Below are positions 55,405 through 63,621 of a DNA stretch of 64,000 nucleotides, piece after piece. The notes below the pieces were generated by a model that made no database searches, was not told the origin of the DNA, and was given only the letters and a program-made list of their open reading frames with translations. The position numbers and the translations under genes are program-made. Position 1 is the first letter of the stretch, and each line of letters begins with the position of its first letter. Source of the DNA: Paenarthrobacter nitroguajacolicus (GTDB lineage: Bacteria; Actinomycetota; Actinomycetes; Actinomycetales; Micrococcaceae); contig NZ_VNFK01000005.1 of assembly GCF_007786235.1 (NCBI RefSeq), forward strand, positions 248,001-312,000, read 5' to 3'.

Positions 55405-55486
55405 CGGCCCGCGGAGGACCCCGTTCCGTGTTGGGCGGGCACAGCGCTTCGGAAGTACGCGAATAGCGCACTGATAGACTCCTGCA

Positions 55487-55939
55487 GTGCAAAAGCCATC
55501 ACGGTCCACCAGAGAGCTCCGCGGTGCAGCAGGGTTGCTTATCGCACAGGGTGTCCTGATGGAGGGCCTAGTATTCATCGGACTCTTAGTGCTGCTGGGC
55601 CTAGGGGTCACACAGGATGTCATTACCCGGAACGCACATATATTCGCCTTGCCATACCTGCAGGACAACCTTTATCTCATGATGGCGATGAGTGGAGTCT
55701 TCGCTGCTCTCCGGGTGACTGGGGGCATTGCCCTCTGGAGGGGCCGCCTGTGGGGCCTGGCGCTTTCACTCGTCAACTGTGCGGTCACGCTCGTGCTCAT
55801 GATTTTCCTCTTGCCCGCCGGAATTGCTGACGGGTTGTTGTCAGGTGCCGCACTTGTGCTCATACTTCACGGATGGCTGGGAACTCGATCCGTCAGCGGG
55901 GCGAACTTGCAATCGGATCTTCGGTCCAGCGTGCGCTGA
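55487..55939 (+). CDS. Small membrane protein, leaderless
   Basis: 150 residues with about four membrane helices (LLIAQGVLMEGLVFIGLLVLLGLGV, LYLMMAMSGVFAALRVTGGIAL, LWGLALSLVNCAVTLVLMIFLLP, GLLSGAALVLILHGWLG). GTG start with TAGACT (55475-55480) six bases upstream and no ribosome site, so probably leaderless. No family recognised. Confidence 0.65.
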   Translation: MQKPSRSTRELRGAAGLLIAQGVLMEGLVFIGLLVLLGLGVTQDVITRNAHIFALPYLQDNLYLMMAMSGVFAALRVTGGIALWRGRLWGLALSLVNCAVTLVLMIFLLPAGIADGLLSGAALVLILHGWLGTRSVSGANLQSDLRSSVR

Positions 55940-56011
55940 GGCATCCCCTTTCGGCCGCACCATTTGCTGAGGCGCCAATCTGAGCCGAAACAGATGTCGT
56001 AGAATCGCGAC

Positions 56012-56494
56012 GTGAACGATAAGCGGCCCTTGTCATTGCGAGAAGCAATTGAGTTGGAACGCCCGGGAGCACTCTCTGCATCGCGTGAAGCTTTGCTTGA
56101 ACGCTGGCGTTCCCTTCCTCCGGACAAAGGAACCGCACTCAGGCTCGCGTTTATCGAGTGGTGGTCTTGCAGTGAACCGGACTTTCTGACCGGCCTACCT
56201 GATTACGACTACGACGCGTCTTTGTTCCCCGAGCTGGCTGCCTTCCTCACTTCGGCGGAGGAGATTGACACTACGGTTCGGTTTGTCCTGGGCTGGATGT
56301 CGAAGTCATTCCCTTGGTGTTGTGGGTGCGGTCCGACGCCGTGGGAGTCTGTTGGGGAAAAGCTATGGTCAGAGTTCGAGACAAGCGGCGACCTGGACCT
56401 ACCCGAGTTCTCGGACGATAGCGAGTACGGCGTCTACTTCACCCACATCTTCTCCTCCGCTCTGCAGAAACGGTCAGCCGACACTGGTGACTAG
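56012..56494 (+). CDS. Hypothetical protein, leaderless
   Basis: 160 residues, acidic, soluble: SLREAIELERPGALSASREALLERWRSL, FIEWWSCSEPDFLTGLPD, then WCCGCGP with three clustered cysteines. GTG start; TAGAAT (56000-56005) is a near-consensus -10 ending six bases before it, so leaderless. No family recognised. Confidence 0.65.
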   Translation: MNDKRPLSLREAIELERPGALSASREALLERWRSLPPDKGTALRLAFIEWWSCSEPDFLTGLPDYDYDASLFPELAAFLTSAEEIDTTVRFVLGWMSKSFPWCCGCGPTPWESVGEKLWSEFETSGDLDLPEFSDDSEYGVYFTHIFSSALQKRSADTGD

Positions 56495-56523
56495 GGCCGC
56501 TGACGGTGAGTCACAGTGGATTC

Positions 56524-57297
56524 CTACCCCCTGAGACAGAAATAGGCCATCCCGAGTACGCCTCGGTAGCCCCCTTCATATGCAGCGCGCTGTTCCTCAT
56601 ATCGTCGGCGGACTTGCTCTGCGGCCGGATGGACTGCATCATTTGCTTCTAGCCAACGGGTAAACCTGTCGCGATACCCGGCCTCGAAGACGTCCCACTC
56701 CTGAAGGCTTGCCTGGTCGTGGTCCACCACCTCGAAACCAGCGGCGCGGATCTGCTCGAGTAACGCATCTTGTGTTAAGAACTCGTCATCACGTCCGGCC
56801 AGAGGGGTGGTGGCAGCCGGATGAGGTGTTGCTGACCAGATCGCTTCGCCGTAGACGAGTCGGCCGCCGGGAAGCACCAGAGCTCGAAGGGCGCGCAGGG
56901 CTGCGGCATAGTCAAGCGGCTGCGAGTCCTCTACCGGCGGCCCCCAGATCTGGCTCGCGCCGATGCAGATGACAGCGTCTGCGGGGCGAACCTGTGCTTC
57001 CAGCCCAGGCATCGAATCAAACGTCGCTCTGTCGAGCAGCCCACGAGTCAATGCTTGTTGCCTCGCTCGGTCGATGGACGCGGAAGCACTGTCTACTCCG
57101 CGTCCCCGTGCCTGCGGGGCTGACGTCAAAACCCGAAGTAGTAGTTCACCCCATCTGCATCCCATGTCCAGAACCTCAGCCGGCGCCGGTTCGGACAGGA
57201 ACGCCGCAAGGTGCGCAGCGCGTTCTTCGGAGAGTGGGGTAAGCCAGGTCAGGGACTCGTAGAGGGGCGGCAGTTCAATCGAAGTACTGTCGGTCAC
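56524..57297 (-). CDS. SAM-dependent methyltransferase
   Basis: 257 residues. Class I fold: motif I VLDMGCRWGELLLRVL (GCRWGE in place of GxGxG), motif II around GVDSASASIDRARQQA, and motif IV DAVICIGASQIWG. GGRLVYGEAIWS is the post-IV segment. Small-molecule methylation likely; substrate unknown. GTG start. Converges on the preceding gene with 29 nt between. Confidence 0.82.
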   Translation of the reverse strand: MTDSTSIELPPLYESLTWLTPLSEERAAHLAAFLSEPAPAEVLDMGCRWGELLLRVLTSAPQARGRGVDSASASIDRARQQALTRGLLDRATFDSMPGLEAQVRPADAVICIGASQIWGPPVEDSQPLDYAAALRALRALVLPGGRLVYGEAIWSATPHPAATTPLAGRDDEFLTQDALLEQIRAAGFEVVDHDQASLQEWDVFEAGYRDRFTRWLEANDAVHPAAEQVRRRYEEQRAAYEGGYRGVLGMAYFCLRG

Positions 57298-57374
57298 TCA
57301 ACGATGCTCTCACGGGCGTCGCTGTGGCGCCTAGCCACCAAGAACGCCGCCACGAGGATTCGGCTACTGCCCCA

Positions 57375-57758
57375 CTAGTGAAGGAGAACGTAGAAAATGA
57401 TCGCCAGCGCGGGAAAGAGCGCCTGGCCGATGGCGCTGACCAGAAGGCGTTTCTCTGTGACCCAAAGCCAGAAACCAAGGAAGACGTGGCACGCGCAGCA
57501 GAAGATAATTATCGCCGACCCGCTGGCGGGAGTGCTTGAGAAGTTCACCAGCCACAGGCCCACTGCGATGCCCAGGCCGAAGGTGATGTTGTAGGCGCCA
57601 ACATTCATCGCCCACATCCGCACTGCGCGCACGTCTTCAGGTCGAATCAGGAAGATCCGGTAAAACCGTTGATCGCCATGGAAGAAGATCTCCAGGACGC
57701 CAACGCTTATCAACGCCAGGCCGGTGGATCCGGCGAGTATCTGACTCAGCACATTCAT
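57375..57758 (-). CDS. DUF1304 family membrane protein
   Basis: 127 residues, four membrane helices. VLSQILAGSTGLALISVGVLEIFFH, RAVRMWAMNVGAYNITFGLGIAVGLW and the C-terminal IGQALFPALAIIFYVLLH follow the DUF1304 pattern. Function unknown in the family. Single gene. Confidence 0.85.
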   Translation of the reverse strand: MNVLSQILAGSTGLALISVGVLEIFFHGDQRFYRIFLIRPEDVRAVRMWAMNVGAYNITFGLGIAVGLWLVNFSSTPASGSAIIIFCCACHVFLGFWLWVTEKRLLVSAIGQALFPALAIIFYVLLH

Positions 57759-57856
57759 GCCGTGCTCCTAGGCCAATCCTGCCATCACAGCTTGCTTTCG
57801 TGCAGGTTACGCTTCGGGCGCGGAGGCGATCAAGGGGATACTGCAATTCCAGCCCA

Positions 57857-58750
57857 CTACCCGTGCCCACCCGCTTCCAACCCCGCCCCGACAGCGGCCA
57901 CAAACGCGTCCGTCTCCGCTGACCGTCGGCTCTTCAACCACAGCGCCGAGGTCCGCCACGCCAACGGATCACCAACCAGCGGTCGCCACACAATTCCCGA
58001 AGGCAGGGGCGTCCACGGCTCTTCGTTGAAGTGCACTCCGCGGCCGGCCATGATCAGCCCGTGCGTGAAGTGCTGGTTCCGCGCGTGCACAATCGCCGCA
58101 GGCAAGTACCCGGCATCCCGACACGTATGCAGGAACGAGTCATACAAGGTGGGCGCCATGTGCCGCGGGAAGATGATCAACGGGCTCCCGGCCAGGTCGC
58201 CCAGCCGCACGGAATCCATTGAAGCCAACGGATGTGAAGCGTTCAGCACCACCCCGAGCGCCCGCGAGTACAGAGCTCCGGACTCGAAACCCACGCTGCT
58301 CAACGGGTGACGGACCACCGCAACGTCCAGTTCGCCGTCGCGCAGTCGTTCAACCTGCTCAACTGTGGTGAGCTCGTGCAGGTTCAGCAGAACGTCGGGC
58401 GCAGACGCAGCAAAGAATGACACCATCGTGGACAATGCCACCGGGTTCGTGTCCGGCGGCACGGCCACCTGCAGGATGCCCGAAGCGCCTGGCCGGATCC
58501 GCCGCATCGATTCCTGCGCCATGGCTACGTGATCCAGCACCCCGCGCGCGTGCTCCAGCAGCAAAGCCCCTGCTTCGGACAGCTCCACTCCGGTGCGTCG
58601 GCGGTGGAACAGCTGTACTCCGAGCTCTTTCTCCAGGTCCTTGATCCGTTGCGACAGCGGCGGCTGGGCCATGTGCAAACGCTGAGCGGCACGTCCGAAA
58701 TGCAGCTCTTCGGAGAGCACCACAAAGTACTTCAGATGGTGGAGGTCCAT
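57857..58750 (-). CDS. LysR-family transcriptional regulator
   Basis: 297 residues from ATG 58750. N-terminal winged helix (DLHHLKYFVVLSEELHFGRAAQRLHMAQPPLSQRIKDLEKEL) and a type 2 periplasmic-binding sensor (VAVPPDTNPVALSTMVSFF, LDVAVVRHPL, MAGRGVHFNEEPW). Divergent from the enoyl-CoA hydratase operon, which it probably activates when the imported carboxylate or its CoA ester is present. A T-N11-A palindrome lies between the genes. Confidence 0.92.
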   Translation of the reverse strand: MDLHHLKYFVVLSEELHFGRAAQRLHMAQPPLSQRIKDLEKELGVQLFHRRRTGVELSEAGALLLEHARGVLDHVAMAQESMRRIRPGASGILQVAVPPDTNPVALSTMVSFFAASAPDVLLNLHELTTVEQVERLRDGELDVAVVRHPLSSVGFESGALYSRALGVVLNASHPLASMDSVRLGDLAGSPLIIFPRHMAPTLYDSFLHTCRDAGYLPAAIVHARNQHFTHGLIMAGRGVHFNEEPWTPLPSGIVWRPLVGDPLAWRTSALWLKSRRSAETDAFVAAVGAGLEAGGHG

Positions 58751-58759
58751 CGACGCACC

Positions 58760-58774
58760 ATACCAGTTTGGTAT
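58760..58774. promoter_or_regulatory. LysR-type operator
   Basis: ATACCAGTTTGGTAT is a perfect palindrome apart from its centre and contains T-N11-A, the LysR recognition box. It lies 10 nt from the regulator start and 93 nt before the hydratase gene. Confidence 0.75.
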
Positions 58775-58866
58775 CAAGGCAAGTAGATATTGATGTTAGA
58801 CGGGTCACATTCACCGATGGTCAGATGGGAATCAAGAAGCCCCACCGAAGCAAAGGAAACTCCCCA

Positions 58867-59631
58867 ATGTCCCAGGACGTCCTCTTCGAACAGACCGGCC
58901 CCACCGCCATCATCACACTCAATCGCCCGGACAAGCTCAACGCCTGGACCGAGGCCATGCGCAACGATCTCATCGGTTACTTGGAAAGCCTCAAAGGCAA
59001 CGACGAAGTCCGCACCGTCATCCTTACCGGCAGCGGACGCGCTTTCTGCGCCGGGCAAGACCTGGCCGAGACCGCGTCCATGAACCCCGAGGATCACGAA
59101 TCCGCCGAGGCGTGGATCGACGGCTTCGACCGCCTCTACCGCGCCGTCCGCAACCTCGACCAGATCACCATCGCCGCGGTCAATGGCGTCGCCGCCGGAT
59201 CCGGGTTCCAGTACTCTCTCCTCGCCGACCTCCGCGTCGGTGACTCGAAAGTCCGCATGGGTCAGCCGGAAGTCCTGTCCGGAATCCCCAGCATCACCGG
59301 AATCTGGGCCATGTGGAGCATCCTGGGCAAGTCCAAGACCTCCCAGTTCGTCCTCACCGGCGAGCTGGTGGACGCTGCCGAGGCTCAGCGCCTCGGCCTC
59401 CTCAACTACTTGGCGGACGACGGCGGCGTGCTGGCTTACGCCAAGGACCTCGCCGCCCGCTTGAGCCTGCTTCCTCCGGGCGCGGTCCGCTTGACCAAGA
59501 ACCGCCTGCGCAGCCTGGAAGACGACGACCTCAGCGACGCCATGGCAGAAGCCAAGCGCGTACACCGCGAGGCCTACGGTACGGGCGAACCGCAGCGCGA
59601 AATGGCCCGCTTCCTCGCCGGCCGCCGCTGA
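58867..59631 (+). CDS. Enoyl-CoA hydratase/isomerase family protein
   Basis: 254 residues. Crotonase fold with both oxyanion-hole segments, SGRAFCAGQDLAE and NGVAAGSGFQYSLLADLRV; IITLNRPDKLNAW starts the core. Acts on an acyl-CoA made by the ligase that follows. FCAGQDLAE resembles PaaG-type isomerases, but the context does not fix the substrate. ATG 58867 follows AAAGGAAA; the longer open frame begins inside the divergent promoter. Confidence 0.88.
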   Translation: MSQDVLFEQTGPTAIITLNRPDKLNAWTEAMRNDLIGYLESLKGNDEVRTVILTGSGRAFCAGQDLAETASMNPEDHESAEAWIDGFDRLYRAVRNLDQITIAAVNGVAAGSGFQYSLLADLRVGDSKVRMGQPEVLSGIPSITGIWAMWSILGKSKTSQFVLTGELVDAAEAQRLGLLNYLADDGGVLAYAKDLAARLSLLPPGAVRLTKNRLRSLEDDDLSDAMAEAKRVHREAYGTGEPQREMARFLAGRR

Positions 59632-59662
59632 GCCCCGAAGCAACAGAAGCAGGAGGCAAACC

Positions 59663-61258
59663 ATGACAACAACAGCCACCCAAGACCGCTACACCGAACT
59701 ACGGAACAGCCACCGCTGGGAGGTTCCGGAGCTCTACAACATGGCCGTCGACGTCGCCGACCGGCACCCAAGGGACAAGCGCGCACTCATCCTGGAGTCC
59801 GCCGTCGAAGGTCAACGCGAGGTGAGCTGGGGCGAAATCCAGGACCGGTCGCGGCAGATCGCGGCCACCCTCCAAAAGGCCGGTGTCAAGAAGGGCGACC
59901 GCGTCGCAGTCCTGCTGCCGCAACGTTCCGATACCCCGGCCGCCTACCTCGGCGTGCTGAGGACCGGCGCCATCCTGGTCACCATGTCCCTGCTCTGGGC
60001 TGCGGAGCCCATCCGGTTCCGTTTGGAGGACAGCGGGGCGTCGGTGATCATTGCCGAGGAGTCAGCGAAGCACCTGTTTACGGACTACGAGGGTACGTTC
60101 ATCGACATCGACAGCCCGGCCATCAAGGAGGCCCCCACCGCGTTCCGGGACGTCGAAACCACAGCCGACGACCCCGCCCTCATCTTCTACACCTCGGGCA
60201 CCACCGGCCGCGCGAAGGGAATCGTGCATGCGCATCGGACCCTGCTGGGCCACAACGAGTTCGAGTACTGCCACCAGATCGGCGACGGCGACGTGTTCTA
60301 TGGTGCGGGTGACTGGGCGTGGTCGCTCGCCAAGCTCATGGGCCCGCTCCGGCTTGGCGCCACGCATCTGGTCTTTCGGCCTAATGGCGGCTTCGACCCC
60401 GCTGCCCTCCTGGACAGCATGAGCCGCCACCGCGTCACCAGCGCCCTCGTCAATCCGACGTTCCTGCGCAAGATGCGCGAAGACGTGCCCGACGCCAGTA
60501 CTCGCTTCCCGCTGTCCCTGCGGACGGTTTGCTCGTCCAATGAGCCGCTGACGCCGGACCTTATCGCTTGGTTCCAGGCGCAGTATGGGGTGACGCTGCT
60601 GGACTACTACGGTTCCACCGAGTCCTACCCCCTTCTGGGTAACTACCCGGATGTGCCGGTCAAGCCCGGTTCGATGGGCAAGCCGCTTCCCGGTTGGGAC
60701 GTCCGGTTGCTGGACGAAAACGAGCAGGAAGTAGCCACGGGCGAGACCGGCGAGGTCTGTCTCCGGGCGCGCTCCAACCCGCAGTTTCCCTTGGGATACT
60801 GGAACATGCCGGAGGCGTCGGCCAGCGCGTTCGGAGGGGGTTGGTACCACACGAAGGACCAGGCCTACACGGACGATGACGGCTATTTCTGGTTCCTGGG
60901 GAGGATCGATGACGTCATCAAAACGTCGGGTTACCGTGTGGGCCCCTATGAGCTGGAGGCAGTCATCCGTGAACTCGATCCCGTGCGGGACGTGTCGGTG
61001 ACCGGCGTGCCCGACGACCTTCGCGGCCAGTCCATCAAGGCCTGGATCGAACTGATGCCCGGTCACGCTGGGGGAGCGGACCTGAGCGAAACCATCGTGG
61101 CGCATGTGAAGGAGAACTTCTCCCGCTTCGCGTACCCACGATTCATTGAATACGTCTCCGCGCTGCCCAAGTCGGCCACCGGAAAAGTCCAGCGGGCCCA
61201 GCTCCGCGAACTCCCCCACGTTGTAGCCTCTCCCCGCCCCGAAGGACAACAATCATGA
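59663..61258 (+). CDS. Acyl-CoA synthetase (AMP-forming)
   Basis: 531 residues. ANL superfamily: P-loop YTSGTTGRAKGIVHAH, YYGSTES, the hinge and ribose-binding FLGRIDDVIKTSGYRVGPYELE, and the catalytic lysine in PKSATGKVQRAQL. Activates a carboxylate to its CoA thioester. Sequence around the pocket (FYGAGDWAWSLAKLMGPL) resembles medium-chain/benzoate-type ligases. AGGAGG precedes ATG. It overlaps the transporter gene by 4 nt, so uptake and activation are coupled. Confidence 0.9.
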   Translation: MTTTATQDRYTELRNSHRWEVPELYNMAVDVADRHPRDKRALILESAVEGQREVSWGEIQDRSRQIAATLQKAGVKKGDRVAVLLPQRSDTPAAYLGVLRTGAILVTMSLLWAAEPIRFRLEDSGASVIIAEESAKHLFTDYEGTFIDIDSPAIKEAPTAFRDVETTADDPALIFYTSGTTGRAKGIVHAHRTLLGHNEFEYCHQIGDGDVFYGAGDWAWSLAKLMGPLRLGATHLVFRPNGGFDPAALLDSMSRHRVTSALVNPTFLRKMREDVPDASTRFPLSLRTVCSSNEPLTPDLIAWFQAQYGVTLLDYYGSTESYPLLGNYPDVPVKPGSMGKPLPGWDVRLLDENEQEVATGETGEVCLRARSNPQFPLGYWNMPEASASAFGGGWYHTKDQAYTDDDGYFWFLGRIDDVIKTSGYRVGPYELEAVIRELDPVRDVSVTGVPDDLRGQSIKAWIELMPGHAGGADLSETIVAHVKENFSRFAYPRFIEYVSALPKSATGKVQRAQLRELPHVVASPRPEGQQS

Positions 61259-62577
61259 ATACGATGACCGAGAAAGCCGCTGAAACCGAGTCTTCCCCGC
61301 GCAGGAGCCTTAAGCGTGTTGCCGCGGCAGCCGCCGTCGGAAATTTCGTTGAATGGTTCGACTCCGCGGCCTATGCGGTCATGTCCGTCACCATCGCGAA
61401 GCTCTTCTTCCCGGATTACTCCACGACGGCGTCACTTCTGGCCGTGTGGGCGATCTTCGCTGGCGGCTTCATCGCCAGGCCGCTCGGGGCGGCTTTCTTT
61501 GGACGCTACGGTGACCGGATTGGCCGGAACAAGATGCTTGGCCTGTGCGTGCTGATCATGAGCGCGGCGACGTTCTGCATCGGCATTCTGCCGACGTTCG
61601 CGGTGATCGGCATTTGGGCTCCGGTCCTGCTGTTCGTGTTCCGTGCGGTTCAGGGCTTCACCACCGGTGGCGAGTACACAGGGTCCTCGGCTTTCATTGT
61701 TGAGTACGCCCCGGAAGGCAAGCGGGCCACCTACGCGAGCATCATCCCGGCCACCGTTGGCCTTGCCTCCGTTGCCGGTGCACTGCTGGGTGCGGCCATC
61801 ACGGCCACCCTGAGTGCAGAGGATCTGCAGGCGTGGGGTTGGCGGATTCCGTTCCTGCTGGCAGCGCCCCTTGGTTTGATCGGTCTGTATATACGGTCCA
61901 AGGTTGACGACACTCCGGTGTTCCGTGGGCTGGAAAAGACCGGTGAAGTAGCCAAGCGGCCCTTGGGTGACGCCATCCGGATGTGCTCGCGGCAGATCTT
62001 CACGCTCTTCGGCTACAGCATCACCAACGCCATCGCGTACTACCTCATGAGCAGCTACATGATCGCTTACATGACCTCGAGCCTGGGCTACTCGTCGGCC
62101 GAATCAATGATCACCAGTGTGATCACCATGCTGGTGTACACGGCGGTCTGCCCGTTGGCCGCACGAGCCAGCGACCGCTACGGACGCAAGCGGATGCTGC
62201 TGGTGGCATGTGTTGGCTTCGTGGTGATGACCATCCCGGCATTCTCCATCATGCCTCTGGGGCTCGGTTTCGCGATCCTTGGGACAAGTGTGCTGGGTGC
62301 CCTGGTGGCCGTGATCGGTACGTCCAACGTGCCGGCGCTTGTTGAGATGTTCCCTTCATCCGTCCGAGCCTCCGGCTCAGCAATTGGCTACACGCTGGCT
62401 TACGTACTGTTCGGTGGAACGGCTCCGTTCGTTGCTACTGGTTTGGTGGCTGGGTTCGGGACACCGCTGGCTCCCGCCTTCTACCTCATGGGCATGGCAC
62501 TGGTGTCCGCAGTGGTGGTGGTCCTGTTCTTCCGCGAAACAAAGGACCTGTCGCTGTCGCGGACAACGGTTCTGTAG
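61255..62577 (+). CDS. MHS-family MFS transporter
   Basis: 440 residues, 12 membrane helices. GNFVEWFDSAAYAVMSVTIAKLFFP is the MHS (ProP/KgtP/ShiA) entry motif; FGRYGDRIGRNKMLG is the loop 2-3 motif, repeated as RASDRYGRKRMLL in the second half. MHS carriers import carboxylates or betaines with protons, matching the acyl-CoA ligase and hydratase in the same operon. A GC-rich hairpin terminator follows at 62592-62628. Confidence 0.92.
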   Translation: MNTMTEKAAETESSPRRSLKRVAAAAAVGNFVEWFDSAAYAVMSVTIAKLFFPDYSTTASLLAVWAIFAGGFIARPLGAAFFGRYGDRIGRNKMLGLCVLIMSAATFCIGILPTFAVIGIWAPVLLFVFRAVQGFTTGGEYTGSSAFIVEYAPEGKRATYASIIPATVGLASVAGALLGAAITATLSAEDLQAWGWRIPFLLAAPLGLIGLYIRSKVDDTPVFRGLEKTGEVAKRPLGDAIRMCSRQIFTLFGYSITNAIAYYLMSSYMIAYMTSSLGYSSAESMITSVITMLVYTAVCPLAARASDRYGRKRMLLVACVGFVVMTIPAFSIMPLGLGFAILGTSVLGALVAVIGTSNVPALVEMFPSSVRASGSAIGYTLAYVLFGGTAPFVATGLVAGFGTPLAPAFYLMGMALVSAVVVVLFFRETKDLSLSRTTVL

Positions 62578-62591
62578 GCTTCGTACCCGGT

Positions 62592-62631
62592 GCCCCGGCT
62601 CCTCAGCTTCACGCTGAGCGGCCGGGGCTTT
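62592..62631 (+). terminator. Terminator after the MHS transporter
   Basis: GCCCCGGC...GCCGGGGC with an inner CTCAGC/GCTGAG stem, then TTT. It overlaps the last codons of the convergent small gene. Confidence 0.75.
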
Positions 62632-62785
62632 CGCGCTTCTGTCGCTGACGGAGGTAGACCACCCCGGTCGCCGCCATCGCAATGGCGGTCGCCAAGAACA
62701 TGAACCCAACCAGCGGGTTGGTGAAGAATGCTGGGATGGCCGCAACCAATGCCATTGCCGCGCCTGTGAACGTTAGTGTCTTCAT
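62609..62785 (-). CDS. Small two-helix membrane protein
   Basis: 58 residues: MKTLTFTGAAMALVAAIPAF, NPLVGFMFLATAIAMAATGVVYL, then a basic tail. GAGAGGT precedes ATG 62785. The longer open frame upstream passes through the CTAGGTG repeat array and is not coding-like. No family recognised. Confidence 0.55.
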   Translation of the reverse strand: MKTLTFTGAAMALVAAIPAFFTNPLVGFMFLATAIAMAATGVVYLRQRQKRESPGRSA

Positions 62786-62843
62786 CCCGCACCTCTCCGT
62801 GATTCGGTTGACTCTACGAAGATGCTGGCACCGAAAGACGGCT

Positions 62844-62936
62844 CTAGGTGGCCTGACCATGAAAACTAGGTGCTGTTTAGGGGTGCCTAGGTGGTTGAAC
62901 AGCCACAATTAGGTGGTCTTCGCGTTGGCCTAGGTG
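62844..62936 (+). repeat. Five CTAGGTG direct repeats phased at 21-22 bp
   Basis: CTAGGTG at 62844, 62866, 62887, TTAGGTG at 62909, CTAGGTG at 62930; spacings 22, 21, 22, 21. The sequence between copies is unrelated. Three copies fall inside the C-terminal codons of the next gene. A mirror array lies at 63414-63485. Confidence 0.85.
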
Positions 62937-63329
62937 TTCAGCCGCTTCTGAGGTGTCTGGGCTGTCTTGGGCAATGCCATGGAAGTGACCGTAGCGGCGC
63001 AGGCAGAAGTACATGCCAACAAAGGTGGCTACGGCCAGGAAAGGGCCCGCCCAGACAGCGACCGGAGACCCATGCAGCAGTGTCGCGACCACCGCGAAGG
63101 CAGTGGCCGCAATGACGATCATCGGTCTTTCCGGGACGAGTTGGTATTGGACTTTGCTGCCGATCTGGCCGTACACGAACCCCACGACCAGCGGAAAGAC
63201 AATGAAAACGCCGCCCACAATCAAAAGCCACGGCATGGCTGTCATCGTAGCTATGCCAATGGTCAGCCCGTAACACCCGGCCAGGATCAACCAGTAACTG
63301 TTGGCGTTTTTCCGAGAAATTCTCTTCAT
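62877..63329 (-). CDS. Membrane protein flanked by phased repeat arrays
   Basis: 150 residues, four membrane helices (SYWLILAGCYGLTIGIATMT, LLIVGGVFIVFPLVVGFVYG, MIVIAATAFAVVATLLHGS, VWAGPFLAVATFVGMYFCL), basic N-terminus MKRISRKN. The last ~20 residues are encoded by the CTAGGTG array, so the tail may be accidental. GGGGA precedes ATG 63329; a TTG five codons earlier is possible. No family recognised. Divergent from the methyltransferase at 63622. Confidence 0.6.
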   Translation of the reverse strand: MKRISRKNANSYWLILAGCYGLTIGIATMTAMPWLLIVGGVFIVFPLVVGFVYGQIGSKVQYQLVPERPMIVIAATAFAVVATLLHGSPVAVWAGPFLAVATFVGMYFCLRRYGHFHGIAQDSPDTSEAAEHLGQREDHLIVAVQPPRHP

Positions 63330-63413
63330 ACCAGACGTCCCCAATCGTCGAGTGACCCAGCATAACCGCTCTCACGCTAAGCCCGAAGTCACGCCGGTAA
63401 TGGTGTGCCGCAC

Positions 63414-63485
63414 CACCTAGACAAACTCAAAACACCACCTAGATGGACTCGAAGTACCCCTATTTTCGGTTCATTCACCACCTAG
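63414..63485 (+). repeat. CACCTAG repeats phased at 21-22 bp, opposite orientation
   Basis: CACCTAG at 63414, 63436 and 63479, with a degenerate CCCCTAT at 63457; spacings 22, 21, 22. The orientation is the reverse of the array at 62844-62936. It lies in the 292-nt divergent region between the membrane protein and the methyltransferase. Confidence 0.8.
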
Positions 63486-63520
63486 TTTCGCTTTTTTAGG
63501 CTGTGGCATCTCAGACGGAC

Positions 63521-63597
63521 ACTAATGTCGTCGTTGCCGGTGCACGCGGGTGGTGCACATGTTCCGCCCCCGTCCGCGTGCACCGGTGACTATTAGT
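63521..63597. promoter_or_regulatory. Long stem-loop in the leader of the methyltransferase gene
   Basis: Perfect 13-bp arms CCGGTGCACGCGG (63537-63549) and CCGCGTGCACCGG (63574-63586), extended by ACTAAT (63521-63526) pairing with ATTAGT (63592-63597). No T-run follows. It ends 24 nt before the start codon, so it could be a leader structure or a binding site. Confidence 0.6.
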
Positions 63598-63621
63598 CGA
63601 ACTCCCGGAGAGTAAGGGTTG

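Noticed and set aside
62844..63485. CRISPR or transposon ends for the CTAGGTG arrays
   Set aside because: The repeat is only 7 nt, spacers are 14-15 nt, and no transposase is present. A protein-binding array fits better.
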